A stretch of DNA of 64,000 nucleotides, from assembly GCF_027887165.1 (NCBI RefSeq), contig NC_077227.1:79604430-79668429 (forward strand), in the 5' to 3' direction. Shown here piece by piece: positions 55,357 to 64,000 of the stretch. The DNA comes from Monodelphis domestica (taxonomy: Eukaryota > Chordata > Mammalia > Didelphimorphia > Didelphidae). How positions within the stretch are numbered: position 1 is the stretch's first letter; every line of letters starts with the position of its first letter. Made by a program: the position numbers and the translations under genes. The notes beneath the pieces were generated by a model, which worked only from the letters and a program-made list of their open reading frames with translations, ran no database searches and was not told where the DNA came from.

Positions 55357-55403
55357 ATGGAGAGATTGAATAGGATAGCTGTGCCAGCTGGGCAGAAGTT
55401 AAG
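55357..55403 (+). CDS. candidate short first coding exon, gene unknown
   Basis: ATG at 55357 sits in a strong Kozak context (A at -3, G at +4). The frame reads MERLNRIAVPAGQKL and then AG, directly followed by the splice donor GTAAGT at 55404-55409, a near-perfect match to the U1 consensus (AAG/GTAAGT). Without splicing the frame stops at once in the donor itself (TAA), which fits an exon end. A T-rich tract follows, as in many introns. It would be a 15-residue N-terminus in phase 2 joined to an exon outside the window or unrecognised within it. I do not recognise the peptide. It may be an alternative first exon of a gene continuing to the right. Chance co-occurrence of an ATG and a good donor is possible. 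Confidence 0.3.
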
Positions 55404-55409
55404 GTAAGT

Positions 55410-55790
55410 TTTTACTACTCTTTTTTGATACTAAAATGCTCTCATCTAAAGATAGTGACAACTCCTAAAAGGCAATCAGTTTTCTCTCTTAAACTATTTG
55501 CCTTTTTTTCCTTTTTAACTATTTTTTTTGCTTTTTTCCCTTTTTCTCTTTCTTTTTTTTTGTTTCTTCCTATATTTTCTTTCACTCTACTATTTTTTCT
55601 TCCTTAACTATCTTTTTCTTATCTTCTCCCTATTTTTAATTTTCTACATCCTTTTTAATTCTGTTGTTTTCTTCCCATTTTTATTCTACTTACCTGATTT
55701 TATTTCTCCTTTTTAAATTCTATATTGTTTCCTTTGTATTTTTTTATTCTACCTATCCTTGTTGCTTTCTTTCTACCTATCATTTCTATT
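55410..55790 (+). repeat. T/CT-rich low-complexity tract
   Basis: Strongly pyrimidine-biased + strand (CTTTTTTTCC, TTTTCTTCC words) for nearly 400 bases. Two Phe/Leu-rich frames inside are artefacts. Confidence 0.85.
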
Positions 55791-56054
55791 GATATTGGTT
55801 TCTTTTAATCCTCATCCAGTTGGATCATCTAAATGGCCTTCCAGTCCATGGTCACTTTAAGAGCAAAGGTAGATAGCACAAAGTAAAAGTTAAAGAGACT
55901 TAGATGCTTTCTAAGAGCAGGTTTTCAGACTATGATCCCAAGAAACTCTTTAAGAGGCTTGTTCACTGATTTTACTATTTTTATAATGAAGATTCTAATT
56001 CTGTGGCTAGATTGTGGTCTATGGTTGATAAATTCAGCTACATTTGACAAATAT

Positions 56055-56178
56055 TAGGATGTTAGAGGCTTTGTGGCTAAATGGACCTGGTACCATGAAA
56101 ACTAGGAATCAAATTCTAGTTATGACACTAATCTTATGACTCTGGGCAAATCACTTACCCATCATGTACCCTATATAA
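56055..56178 (+). repeat. MIR-type SINE remnant
   Basis: GGCTTTGTGGCTAAATGGAC, AATCAAATTCTAGTTATGAC, CTTATGACTCTGGGCAAATC. Confidence 0.6.
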
Positions 56179-56985
56179 CTCTCTAGTATTCAATTATAGA
56201 TAAATTGCCATTTTTAAATGACAGATCCTTTGCATATTCATTCATTTTAGGAATAGATGTAGTTTTCTCTATGTCACAAATCTAAATAAAATCAGGAAGC
56301 CAAATGCCATTGTAGTGTTTCTTTTTTAAAGTCCAAATATTAAATAGATGTGATCAAAAGGACTCTCTTAAAAGGCAATCAGAAATTTTTTTTCTAAACT
56401 GGAGAAAAGACAATTCCAAGCTTTCATTTTAAGACCTTTTTATGAGGATATTCTAACATCAATGCAATTCACTAAGTATTACTTAGCGTTTGAAGAAAGA
56501 GAAGCATTTTAAAGAAGGGTGTGTTCTATCTAATTTCACAGGGAATTTTATGATGAAATTACATATTGGGAATCTTCCTCAACCCAAATTAGGGATGCTC
56601 TGATGAACACAGCATTCTTCTTCGTAATAGTCATTACTAATGACGATGGCAATTCAATAAAAGTTAGCATAGCTCTGATGCTCTCATTTACTTCAGGGCT
56701 GTGGAGGCTTTTGTGTCTTTTAAATACTGATTCAAATGGGTCAATAATGCCAGTAATTCAATTCAAAAGTAATTAGTGAAAACCTAACAATGTTATTGAA
56801 GGAAAAGGGAAGGAATGAAGGTATAAAAGTAGGGGTCTTTGGTCCCTGTTCTCTCTTGTCACTAAAGGGATGAGCCAAATGTGAACTGACTAAATCATAC
56901 AAGGGAAGAGTAAATTAAAAAGTGAATGTTATTAATAGTAAATCCTGTCAGACTTCAGAGGAAGTAGTGTATGTGGCCGAGTTGG
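56179..56985. other. no repeat recognised; possible conserved non-coding DNA
   Basis: 56560-56720 is complex, low in simple sequence, and includes a perfect 15-base palindrome GTCATTACTAATGAC (56630-56644) of two inverted TAAT cores, as bound by paired homeodomains. Only suggestive. Confidence 0.3.
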
Positions 56986-56989
56986 AGAA

Positions 56990-57600
56990 AACTTTCTGAA
57001 GGTGGCACTTGAGCTGAATATTAAAGGATGAGTAGGATTTAGATGAAAAAGCTGAAAGAGAGAATACTGGGAAAAAGAAATGACAATGGCATGGTCTTTA
57101 GGGGTTTGAAGGACATTAAAACCTTTATACCTTTCCAGTATATTCAAGTTGGGAATGAGTAGGAGACAAGATTGACTAGATCAAGTAGGGACAAATTACA
57201 TAAAGTCTTGGAAAAGAATGAAGAACTTGGACTTAAGCCTTTAGGCCAGTGGCTGCTACCCTGTATGGGCTATAGAACACTGGGAAGCTATTAAATTATC
57301 AGACCCCATTTGTGTGTACTAAACCCTAATTTTACATCATTACGTAGCCTTTTAATCAGTGGATACTAATAATATCATGTGAATCAATGAGAAAAGTTTT
57401 GATATTAAAAAGGAATTCTCAGACTGGAAAAGTTGAGCCCCCCCATTGTTGTTATACCAAGAGGGTATAATCATTGAAGGTTGAAGAAAGATTAATCTGG
57501 AAGTACATGACCTATTACAATAATTTTCAGCCTAGGGGATAGAGTGATAGGGAATAAAATCTGAAAACCTAGTCTAGTGGCTGATTATGGGCCATCTAGA
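56990..57600 (+). repeat. composite repeat body
   Basis: GGTGGCACTTGAGCTGAATA, AGAATACTGGGAAAAAGAAA, AAATTACATAAAGTCTTGGA and, after an interruption (57245-57470), AGATTAATCTGGAAGTACAT and ACCTATTACAATAATTTTCAG. Same block order as at 5.0-6.2 kb. Confidence 0.45.
57245..57470. mobile_element. possible hAT-type insertion
   Basis: CAGTGGCTGCTACCCTGTAT at the left and, reversed, CAGTCTGAGAATTCC at the right resemble hAT ends and interrupt the composite repeat. No TSD could be matched, so weak. Confidence 0.3.
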
Positions 57601-58353
57601 CAAGAAGTTTTGATGTCTTGGACTAAAGTAGTATGAAATGAAAAGCACTGATATAAGATATCATACATAAGATAATGGACAGCTTCATACATCTAAAACT
57701 CCCCCTACCTTAAGTAATCATTGGTGTTCTTTCTAGCAAATTAAGCAAGAAGCTTAGAAAAAGCCATCAAATCTCTACTATTTTGTGCCTCACCCTCCTC
57801 CTCAAGTACAAGGTCTAACATAATTACAGAGTGGAGAAGGGAAGATATGTTATTGTAGATTACAGGGTAGCAAATGGTAGTTCTATTGTGAATAATACAT
57901 AAGTTATATTTGGCCTGAATCCTTTACTTAGGAGACTACTCATAAGTAGTTCATAGTTAGACTATCAATGACACTTAGCAAAAAAAAAATCAAGATGATA
58001 CATGCCTTCTAGTAGAGATACATATTTGATATGATAGAAATATGGCCTATTATGAGTGACTAAACATGATGTTTAATGTGCTTTACATGTTCTCATCATA
58101 TGCAACCGACTTTTAAAGTATTTGCTGAATTAAGAACCTTTTTAAAATTGTACTTTCAATTAATGTGAAGGGTTGGGACCTATTTACCCAAGTATTTGCT
58201 TCCATTTTTTAATTTCATTATGTTTATCATATCTTTTCGTTTCCACATAACTTGCAAAGCAAGGAAACGGTATAGACAAAATGTTGAGCCCAACAAAATA
58301 ATATTCCTACCTTGGGAGGCCTTTGGGAGCATGTTAGAAGAGTTAGTTTTGGA
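57601..58353. other. no recognisable feature
   Basis: AT-rich, unclassified. Confidence 0.3.
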
Positions 58354-58520
58354 GACAACTAGATGACACAGGGGTTTCAGCTTTAGGCCTGGAGTTGAAA
58401 GAACTTGGGTTCAAATCAGACCTCAGATACTGCCAAACTGTGTGACCCTAGGAAAATCACTTAACCTTATTTGCCCTTCTGATTTAGAGTTGTTACTAAG
58501 GCAGAAAGTAGGTTGTTTTT
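58354..58520 (+). repeat. marsupial tRNA-derived SINE (SINE1-like), sense
   Basis: GACAACTAGATGACACAGGG, GGTTCAAATCAGACCTCAGA (B-box), TGTGTGACCCTAGGAAAATC, GGCAGAAAGTAGGTTG plus T-run. A short internal deletion removes part of the 3' half. Confidence 0.8.
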
Positions 58521-58964
58521 TTAAAGGTCTCTATGTCATTGAGTATTGGGGAAAACTGGTGGCCTTTTCCTTGTATAAATAAGAAAATTAAAGATGGGCT
58601 CAATCCATTTAGAACCTAGTACATTAGTAATTCATGGTAAAATAATGCAAGAATTTTGACCTAAAAAGGCTGGGATCAATTGTACCGTATCTAATTCATA
58701 AGCTAGTAGTCATCATTTTTTTTATAACTTAGTAGATTTGGCCACATAATTCAATGATCTCTGTTGGAAAGTGGAGGGGCATTAAAATTTGAGGAACAAT
58801 AGGGAGATAGCATTCATGGCCATTCCAAGATCAGACTTAGAGGAAAATCTCAACCTAAATAAAAACTGTTTATTGTTCTGCCCTCTGTAGCCATCAGGAC
58901 TTTTTCTCCTTGGCCTCATTAAGAAATTGTAAGTAGGAGAATGCCAATAGTAAAGGTGACATTG
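58521..58964. other. no recognisable feature
   Basis: Nothing recognised. Confidence 0.3.
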
Positions 58965-59155
58965 AGATGGTGTTTTGAGATTTCGAGACTGATTTTTATG
59001 TGCAATCTCATTTTGTTCTTACAACTACCCTTTTAGGTAAGTGGTCTAAGTCCTCCCTCATTTACAAATGAGAAAAAATGAGGTATAAAGAAAGCTAAAT
59101 GACTTGTCCAAAGCTTCAGAGAAGAAATGGTAGCGCTCAGTGTACTAGAGACGTA
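58965..59155 (-). repeat. THER1/MIR-type SINE, antisense
   Basis: CAATCTCATTTTGTTCTTAC, TCATTTACAAATGAGAAAAA, AATGACTTGTCCAAAGCTTC. Confidence 0.6.
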
Positions 59156-59179
59156 GTCCCAATTCTGCTCTGCTCTCCT

Positions 59180-59565
59180 ACTGCAGGCAATATTTATTAA
59201 GTACCTACTATGTACCATGTACTGGGCTAAGCTTTGGGGGTTCATATAGAGGCAACTCCTTCCCCCACAAAAGCCCAGTCTCTCTTCTCAAGCAGCCAGC
59301 AGTCTAATAGAAACTACAACGTGCAAACAGCTATTTACAAATTGGAAATCATTGACAAAGGGAGCACACTAGAATTAAGAGAGGTCAAGAAAGGCTTCCT
59401 ATAGAAAGTGGGATTTGGCTTGGAACTTGGAGGAAGCCAGGAGGCAGAAATGAGAAAGGATTCCTAGGATAGAAAAAGTTAGATGAAGCAAGGAAAATGG
59501 AGTTGAGAGCTCGCCCTGAGGTTGGCCCTGAGATATAAGAGGAGGGAGAGGAAAGGGTTGGTGAT
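59180..59565 (+). repeat. composite repeat: L2-like head plus body
   Basis: Head: GCAATATTTATTAAGTACCT, ACTATGTACCATGTACTGGG, CAGCAGTCTAATAGAAAC. Body: GCACACTAGAATTAAGAGAG, AAGAAAGGCTTCCTATAGAA, GAACTTGGAGGAAGCCAGGA. The cleanest head-body junction in the window. Confidence 0.6.
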
Positions 59566-59759
59566 ATAAATACCATTGTCATGGAGGAACCTCCACTCCC
59601 TGCCCCCTCCAAACCCCTTGAGACAATTGAGGCAACTTTAATATTGGAGACATTTTATTATGTTTGCTTAAACGAATGAGTCCATTACATATTAGATAAT
59701 ACCAGGTGTTAAATGTGTAAAAAAGAGGTTGGGTATGATCCTTAAAGGAATGTGTCCAC

Positions 59760-59850
59760 TTAGAAAGAGAAAGGAGAATTCTAGAGAGGGCTAAAGAGAG
59801 AGAGAGGGAGAGAGAGGGGGGAGAGAAAGAGGGGGAAAGGGGGAGAGTTC
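59760..59850 (+). repeat. GA-rich purine tract
   Basis: AGAGAGAGAGAGGGAGAGAG then GGGGGGAGAGAAAGAGGG. Confidence 0.85.
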
Positions 59851-59904
59851 TTAGATGTAGAAACAGAAGGATCTGGAGAGATTTCTCTATAGATTGGTTT
59901 GCTT

Positions 59905-59998
59905 AAATTTCTTCATTTCATAGATATGGAAACAAAGACCCCAGGTAAAAATTGGGCCTCCTAAGTTGATGCCCAGTGTTCTTTCTACATGCCATATA
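59905..59998 (-). repeat. MIR fragment, antisense
   Basis: TTCATTTCATAGATATGGAAAC, GTGTTCTTTCTACATGCCAT. Confidence 0.4.
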
Positions 59999-60224
59999 AC
60001 CCTGGGAGAGAAATATGACTGTACAAGCAGAAGATCTGGATATCACTGACGGGATCATGCTAACTTTTAACTTAGTAGGTCATACATATAGCTTTGAAAT
60101 AATTTTGTCAAAGGGGATTTGTTAAGGAAACCTTAGTGAAACTAGCTAATATTTCTGACAGTGCTGAGAGAGAACAGAAGGAAAGCCTTATTTTATTATC
60201 AAAGAAAAAAGAGTCCTTTAGGCA

Positions 60225-60365
60225 GAGAGATGATTTGAACCTCTCAGCCTCATTTTCCCTACTGAAATGAGAAAAATCCTTTCTGACGTCCCTAGCTATA
60301 ATTCAAAGGGTTGCTATGAGGTTCAAGTGAAATAACAGGAAAAATATTTTGCAACTTTAAACGTA
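60225..60365 (+). repeat. MIR 3' half
   Basis: CTCAGCCTCATTTTCCCTAC, AAAGGGTTGCTATGAGGTTC, AAGTGAAATAACAGG. Confidence 0.65.
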
Positions 60366-60399
60366 ATAATGAAGAGAATGAACTGAGATATGGAAACAT

Positions 60400-60505
60400 G
60401 AAAAACATAATCTATATATTTCGCCACATGATGCCTTTGATGGTGTGAGGAGGGGAGGGAAGGGCTGAATATAACATAAATTGTTAATTTTTAAAGTAAT
60501 AGAAA
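60400..60505 (+). repeat. L1 3' UTR scrap
   Basis: TGGTGTGAGGAGGGGAGGGA with following AT-rich tail. Confidence 0.35.
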
Positions 60506-61284
60506 TTTAAGTTGTTTCAATAAGAGACCTTTAAAAGACTCTAGTAAATCAAATGGATAGGTTTAAATATTGTTAGGTAGTTTATGAGATATTCCTTTCA
60601 TTTTTAAAATGTTATTGGTTAATAAATAACTTTTTTGCTTTGAAACGTGAACTATTGAGTCACTGGTATATCTTCTCTCTGTTTACACATGTCTCAGGTT
60701 TACCAGGCTGTTCATAAAAAGTGTCATGCTAATACCTGGTGTCTATAAAAAAAAAAAAGGTTATTAGTAAAGTGCTTTGTTAGTGTTTTAGAAGCTTGGG
60801 TGAATTCTTCTAGGTCTTAACTATAATGAATAGTGGTGAATGCCCCTTATGATAGGTACCATTACATGGGTCTATTTACCAGAGCTGGGGAAAATGGGAG
60901 GACACAAGGAAAGAGGCACCGAAAGGGAGAGGAGCCAGGATTCCCAGACTGCTCCATTGTAGATGAGAGAACTTTGAGATGAAGAAAGCTTTGGGACTTT
61001 CCCTGAGCAGTACCTTGTACCTTGAAGGAAACTTCCTCATGGAAAAAATCTGGGGCCATGTTATCACCTTCAAGAACACAGGGTGACAGACAGGTGCATG
61101 GACAGGTCCACATTGACTGTTTCACCCTTCAAGGACACATTTATCCATGGATACAAAACAAAGGTATTTATACATACTACAAAAGCCAACGCACAAGCAC
61201 AGAAAAGGCATGATTGGAGAGCCAATAGAAGAGTATTTGCCTTCCAAGTTAATTCAGCATCTCCAAAAAATTTAGAATTTGATT
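60506..61284. other. no recognisable feature
   Basis: A12 run near 60749-60760. Overlapping frames at 60862-61213 have no visible domain. Confidence 0.3.
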
Positions 61285-61527
61285 CAGTGTGCTTTTTTTT
61301 AAAAACCTTTATCTTCTGTCTTAGAAAAAATACTGTGTCTTGGTTCCAAGGCAGAAGAGTGGTAAGGGCTAGGCAATGGGGGTTAAGTGACTTGCCCAGG
61401 GCCACACAGCTAGGAAATGTCTGAGGCCAGATTTGAACCCAGGACCTCCTGTCTCTAAGCCTGGCTCTCAATCCACTGAGCCATTCAGCTGCCACACAGC
61501 TACCCCTCCCCCCCAGTGTGCTTTTTT
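61285..61527 (-). repeat. marsupial tRNA-derived SINE (SINE1-like) with exact TSD
   Basis: SINE 61299-61513, antisense, near consensus (GGCAGAAGAGTGGTAAGGGC, GACTTGCCCAGGGCCACACA, CAGATTTGAACCCAGGACCT). CAGTGTGCTTTTTT at 61285-61298 and 61514-61527 is the target duplication. Confidence 0.93.
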
Positions 61528-61916
61528 AATGAATAAATTTAGAGACTTTTATTTTTAAGAATGAAATATGCCTTTTCATAGTAATGTTTTTAGTTAAACT
61601 TAGTGAGTCTGGACACTCAGGGTTCAGATGAATTTCTCTTAATCTTATAAAAATCAAAAGAAATCTAACAATTTTTGAGAGTTACTTGAAGGAAATATGC
61701 ACAGATGAAGAAAAAGCTTTTAACACCAAAGTCTGGCTAAAAAAGAAAAGAAAAAGAAAACTAAAGTACTGCATAGGTTTGGGGAAATATTTTCTCCTGG
61801 GTAGGAACTTTTATAGACCAGAAACAAGTTAGGCATCAATAAATAGCAGTCTCACCAAAGAAGTATAACTATAGTCATCATCCTAGAACCAGGAATATAG
61901 TTTATCTGCTTTGGCA
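61528..61916. other. no recognisable feature
   Basis: Nothing recognised. Confidence 0.3.
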
Positions 61917-62148
61917 AAGTGATCTGGAAGGGGCAGTTGGGTGACTCAGTAGATTTAGAGCCAGGCCCAGAGACAGGAGGTCCTGAGTTCAAATCTGACC
62001 TCAGACACTTACTTCCTAGCCATGAGACCTGAGGCAAGTCATTTAACCCCAGGAGCCTAGACCTTCCCACGCTTCTGATTTGGAACCAGTACACAATATT
62101 TATTCCCATAGAAGGTAAGTGTTTTTTTTTTTTTAAGTGATCTGGAAG
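61917..62148 (+). repeat. marsupial tRNA-derived SINE (SINE1-like), sense, with exact TSD
   Basis: SINE 61931-62134: GGGCAGTTGGGTGACTCAGT (A-box), GAGTTCAAATCTGACCTCAG (B-box), CCTTCCCACGCTTCTGATTT, ending GAAGGTAAGTG plus a T-run. AAGTGATCTGGAAG at 61917-61930 and 62135-62148 is the target duplication. Confidence 0.93.
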
Positions 62149-62622
62149 AAAGAGTCTAGTCCCTCTAACTTTGCAGATAAGTTCTCTCAGGCAACAAAAG
62201 TGATTGTATTGACAAAGGACAAATTGCAGAAAGCTCCCTCTAGACAGGGCCAGGACCAGCTGACAGAGGAGCCTTCTCTGGGACAAATATATACAGTCAT
62301 GAGTTCAGAGAGAGAGGGTTTAAGCCAGGAGTCACTGTAGATCACTGCCTCAAGATGAGTAATGGCTCTAGGCTACACTCAAAACTTCTGAAAGTGGAGT
62401 AATCTTCTTATAAAATTATTTTGACTATTACACATGTTGTTTAAAAACTTAATACCCATTAAACATGCTTGGTAACTATTGACACTTAAATTCATTTCAA
62501 CCCCAAAGTCTAACTTTTCAATCACTTCCTCAAAATGTTCCCATTAATATTCTTTATTCATTTTTGCTTTTCTATGGTCATAGATTGTGTGTGCTCCATT
62601 TTCATGGTCAACTAAAGTCAAC
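62149..62622. other. no recognisable feature
   Basis: Nothing recognised. Confidence 0.3.
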
Positions 62623-62850
62623 AGTTTTTTAAGTAATTCCTGCGTGCTAGGAAGGCACTGTGCCGAATTCTGGAAATACAAATACAAACAGAAGGAAAGA
62701 TAGCTCCTGCCCTCTGGAAGCTTGCATTCTAATAGAGGGAGACAATAGCTAAAAAGAAATGAGAGGGTCGTGTGTAGGGGGAGAATGTTGAGGAGGGACT
62801 GAGGAGAGAAAGTCTGCAGAAGATGACATGAATGACCTCAGAGCTCTCCT
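62623..62850 (+). repeat. composite repeat: L2-like head with short body
   Basis: TTTTTTAAGTAATTCCTGCG, GGAAGGCACTGTGCCGAATT, TCCTGCCCTCTGGAAGCTTG, CATTCTAATAGAGGGAGACA. Confidence 0.6.
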
Positions 62851-64000
62851 GAAAAGGAGGATCTGTGAGGAGGTATCCAATCAAAAAGGAAGAGACAATA
62901 GGGAATAGTATATGCTGTCAGTGTGTGAATTCCAGGGCCAGAGTAAGTTTGCCATCCATACTCTCCCATGCCCTGAGGTTGCAACTTTCCATGCTCTTCA
63001 TCTTTAGTCTGTCCACATACAGAAATCCTTGGGTTACTTGGATCATTTGAGTTGTCTTTCTCATGGAGGTCAGAGCAGGGCATAGTGCTCTGGTCATACC
63101 CTTGGGTTTATACAAAGTTATAAGACTCTGTTTTTCTTCTGACACTAAGAGAAGGGAGGGATAAGTGGTATGAAGAACAAAACTTTGGCAATATTTCCCT
63201 TACACTGTTACTGGAGTGGCTATTGTGGGCCATTGGCCTAAAGAATTCTGGGATTTCTTGAGTTTCTATTGTCGATTCACATAATAATGTGCTGTTTTTT
63301 TCAGACAGTGTCATACCAAGATCATAAGTAATAAGAGGCAACTATTCACTCACCCAACTGTGGTTTCCTCATATTGTCAGTCACTCACATGAACCACTGA
63401 TGGAGTCTCTTGCAGGCCTTCATCATAACCTTATGACCATTGTAGTCTTAATTCGCTCTAGCCAGTGGCTCAGCTCACGCCTCCTCTTTCCCCAAAGCAC
63501 ATACTGACAGGGCCTTTCCTAAATGAACCTATCTTGTACAAGATTCTGCCATGGGACCAGCAGTCATTTGGATCAGGAATCCAAGGAGACACACATAAGA
63601 AAGGGGATTCCCAGACTGCTAAACAGGGGAAGTCCCTCAGTTGCTGGGCTCAGAACAGAAGCCAAAATGACCAAATGTAGATTACTCACATGAAAGTTGT
63701 TGCTAGCATGCCCGACCTAGGGGGGGGTCTTGATTATTAGATCTCCAGTCGAGAATTTGCCTCTGCTTGTGGCTTCTGTAAGCATATTGGCAGTGAGAGT
63801 GAGAATGGGAGACAAACAGGAGTGAAAACGATGCCCAATGCTATTCTAGGGGTGTCCCTGAGCTTCCTTTCCTCTGATCTAGGTTCCTGCTGCCCCTGAC
63901 CCCAGGGTCCTTCTTCCTAAGTACTAGTACTTTGGTTGCCTGATTGCATTGTACCTTTACGCATAGTTTGCTTGTCTTCTGGGAATCTGTTTTCTAGAAG
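62851..64000. other. no recognisable feature to window end
   Basis: Over 1.1 kb without a repeat that I can name and with mixed base composition. Short frames on both strands (62838-63680) show no domain. It may be unique sequence. Confidence 0.35.

Noticed and set aside
60862-61495. Several overlapping frames on both strands at 60.9-61.5 kb
   Set aside because: Part is antisense SINE; the rest has no domain and frames overlap on both strands.

Overview
The window reads as non-coding, repeat-dense nuclear DNA from a marsupial (metatherian). The diagnosis rests on the repeats. There are many copies of a tRNA-derived marsupial SINE (a 200-bp unit ending in GGTAAGGG-type sequence) and of a CORE-type Mar1 SINE whose 3' end carries the GAAGAGTTGGACACAACTGA block. 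Marsupial-type L1 ORF2 and 3' UTR sequence and old mammalian MIR/THER1, L2 and L3/CR1 remnants are also present. The DNA is AT-rich, CpG-poor and full of microsatellites. I cannot separate American from Australian marsupials by reading alone. All repeat family names were assigned from memory of consensus sequences and not by a search.

No convincing multi-exon gene, tRNA, rRNA or other RNA gene is visible. The longer open frames lie inside the L1 copy, inside microsatellites (TTTC, TTCC, GATA/GACA), or in SINE/LINE antisense. The window is therefore best seen as a gene desert, a large intron, or a 5' flank. The one stretch that looks like a host promoter with a short first coding exon is 54.9-55.4 kb. 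It has an ETS site, an octamer, a CCAAT box and an M-box, then an ATG in strong Kozak context followed 45 bases later by a GTAAGT splice donor, + strand.

Layout: 0-5 kb holds MIR fragments and L1 3' UTR pieces. From 5 to 12 kb there are copies of a composite repeat with an L2-like head, one of them carrying a hAT MITE. At 12.4-15.1 kb lie a TTCC microsatellite and a 2.15-kb 5'-truncated L1 with 16-bp target duplications. From 15 to 28 kb there are L2, L3, MIR, Mar1 and L1 3' ends plus a doubtful LTR. At 28.9-29.4 kb is a GC-rich hAT MITE with TIRs and an 8-bp TSD, followed by antisense L1 5' UTR remnants. From 30 to 43 kb SINEs, MIRs, nested insertions and an unclassified local repeat pair are found. 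From 44 to 49.4 kb there are L1, a Tigger-like element, a second hAT MITE and a GATA/GACA array with a 120-bp higher-order unit. From 50 to 54 kb there is a (TTTC)n array grown from a SINE tail. From 55 to 64 kb follow the candidate first exon, old repeats, two SINEs and a final 1.1 kb in which I recognise nothing.
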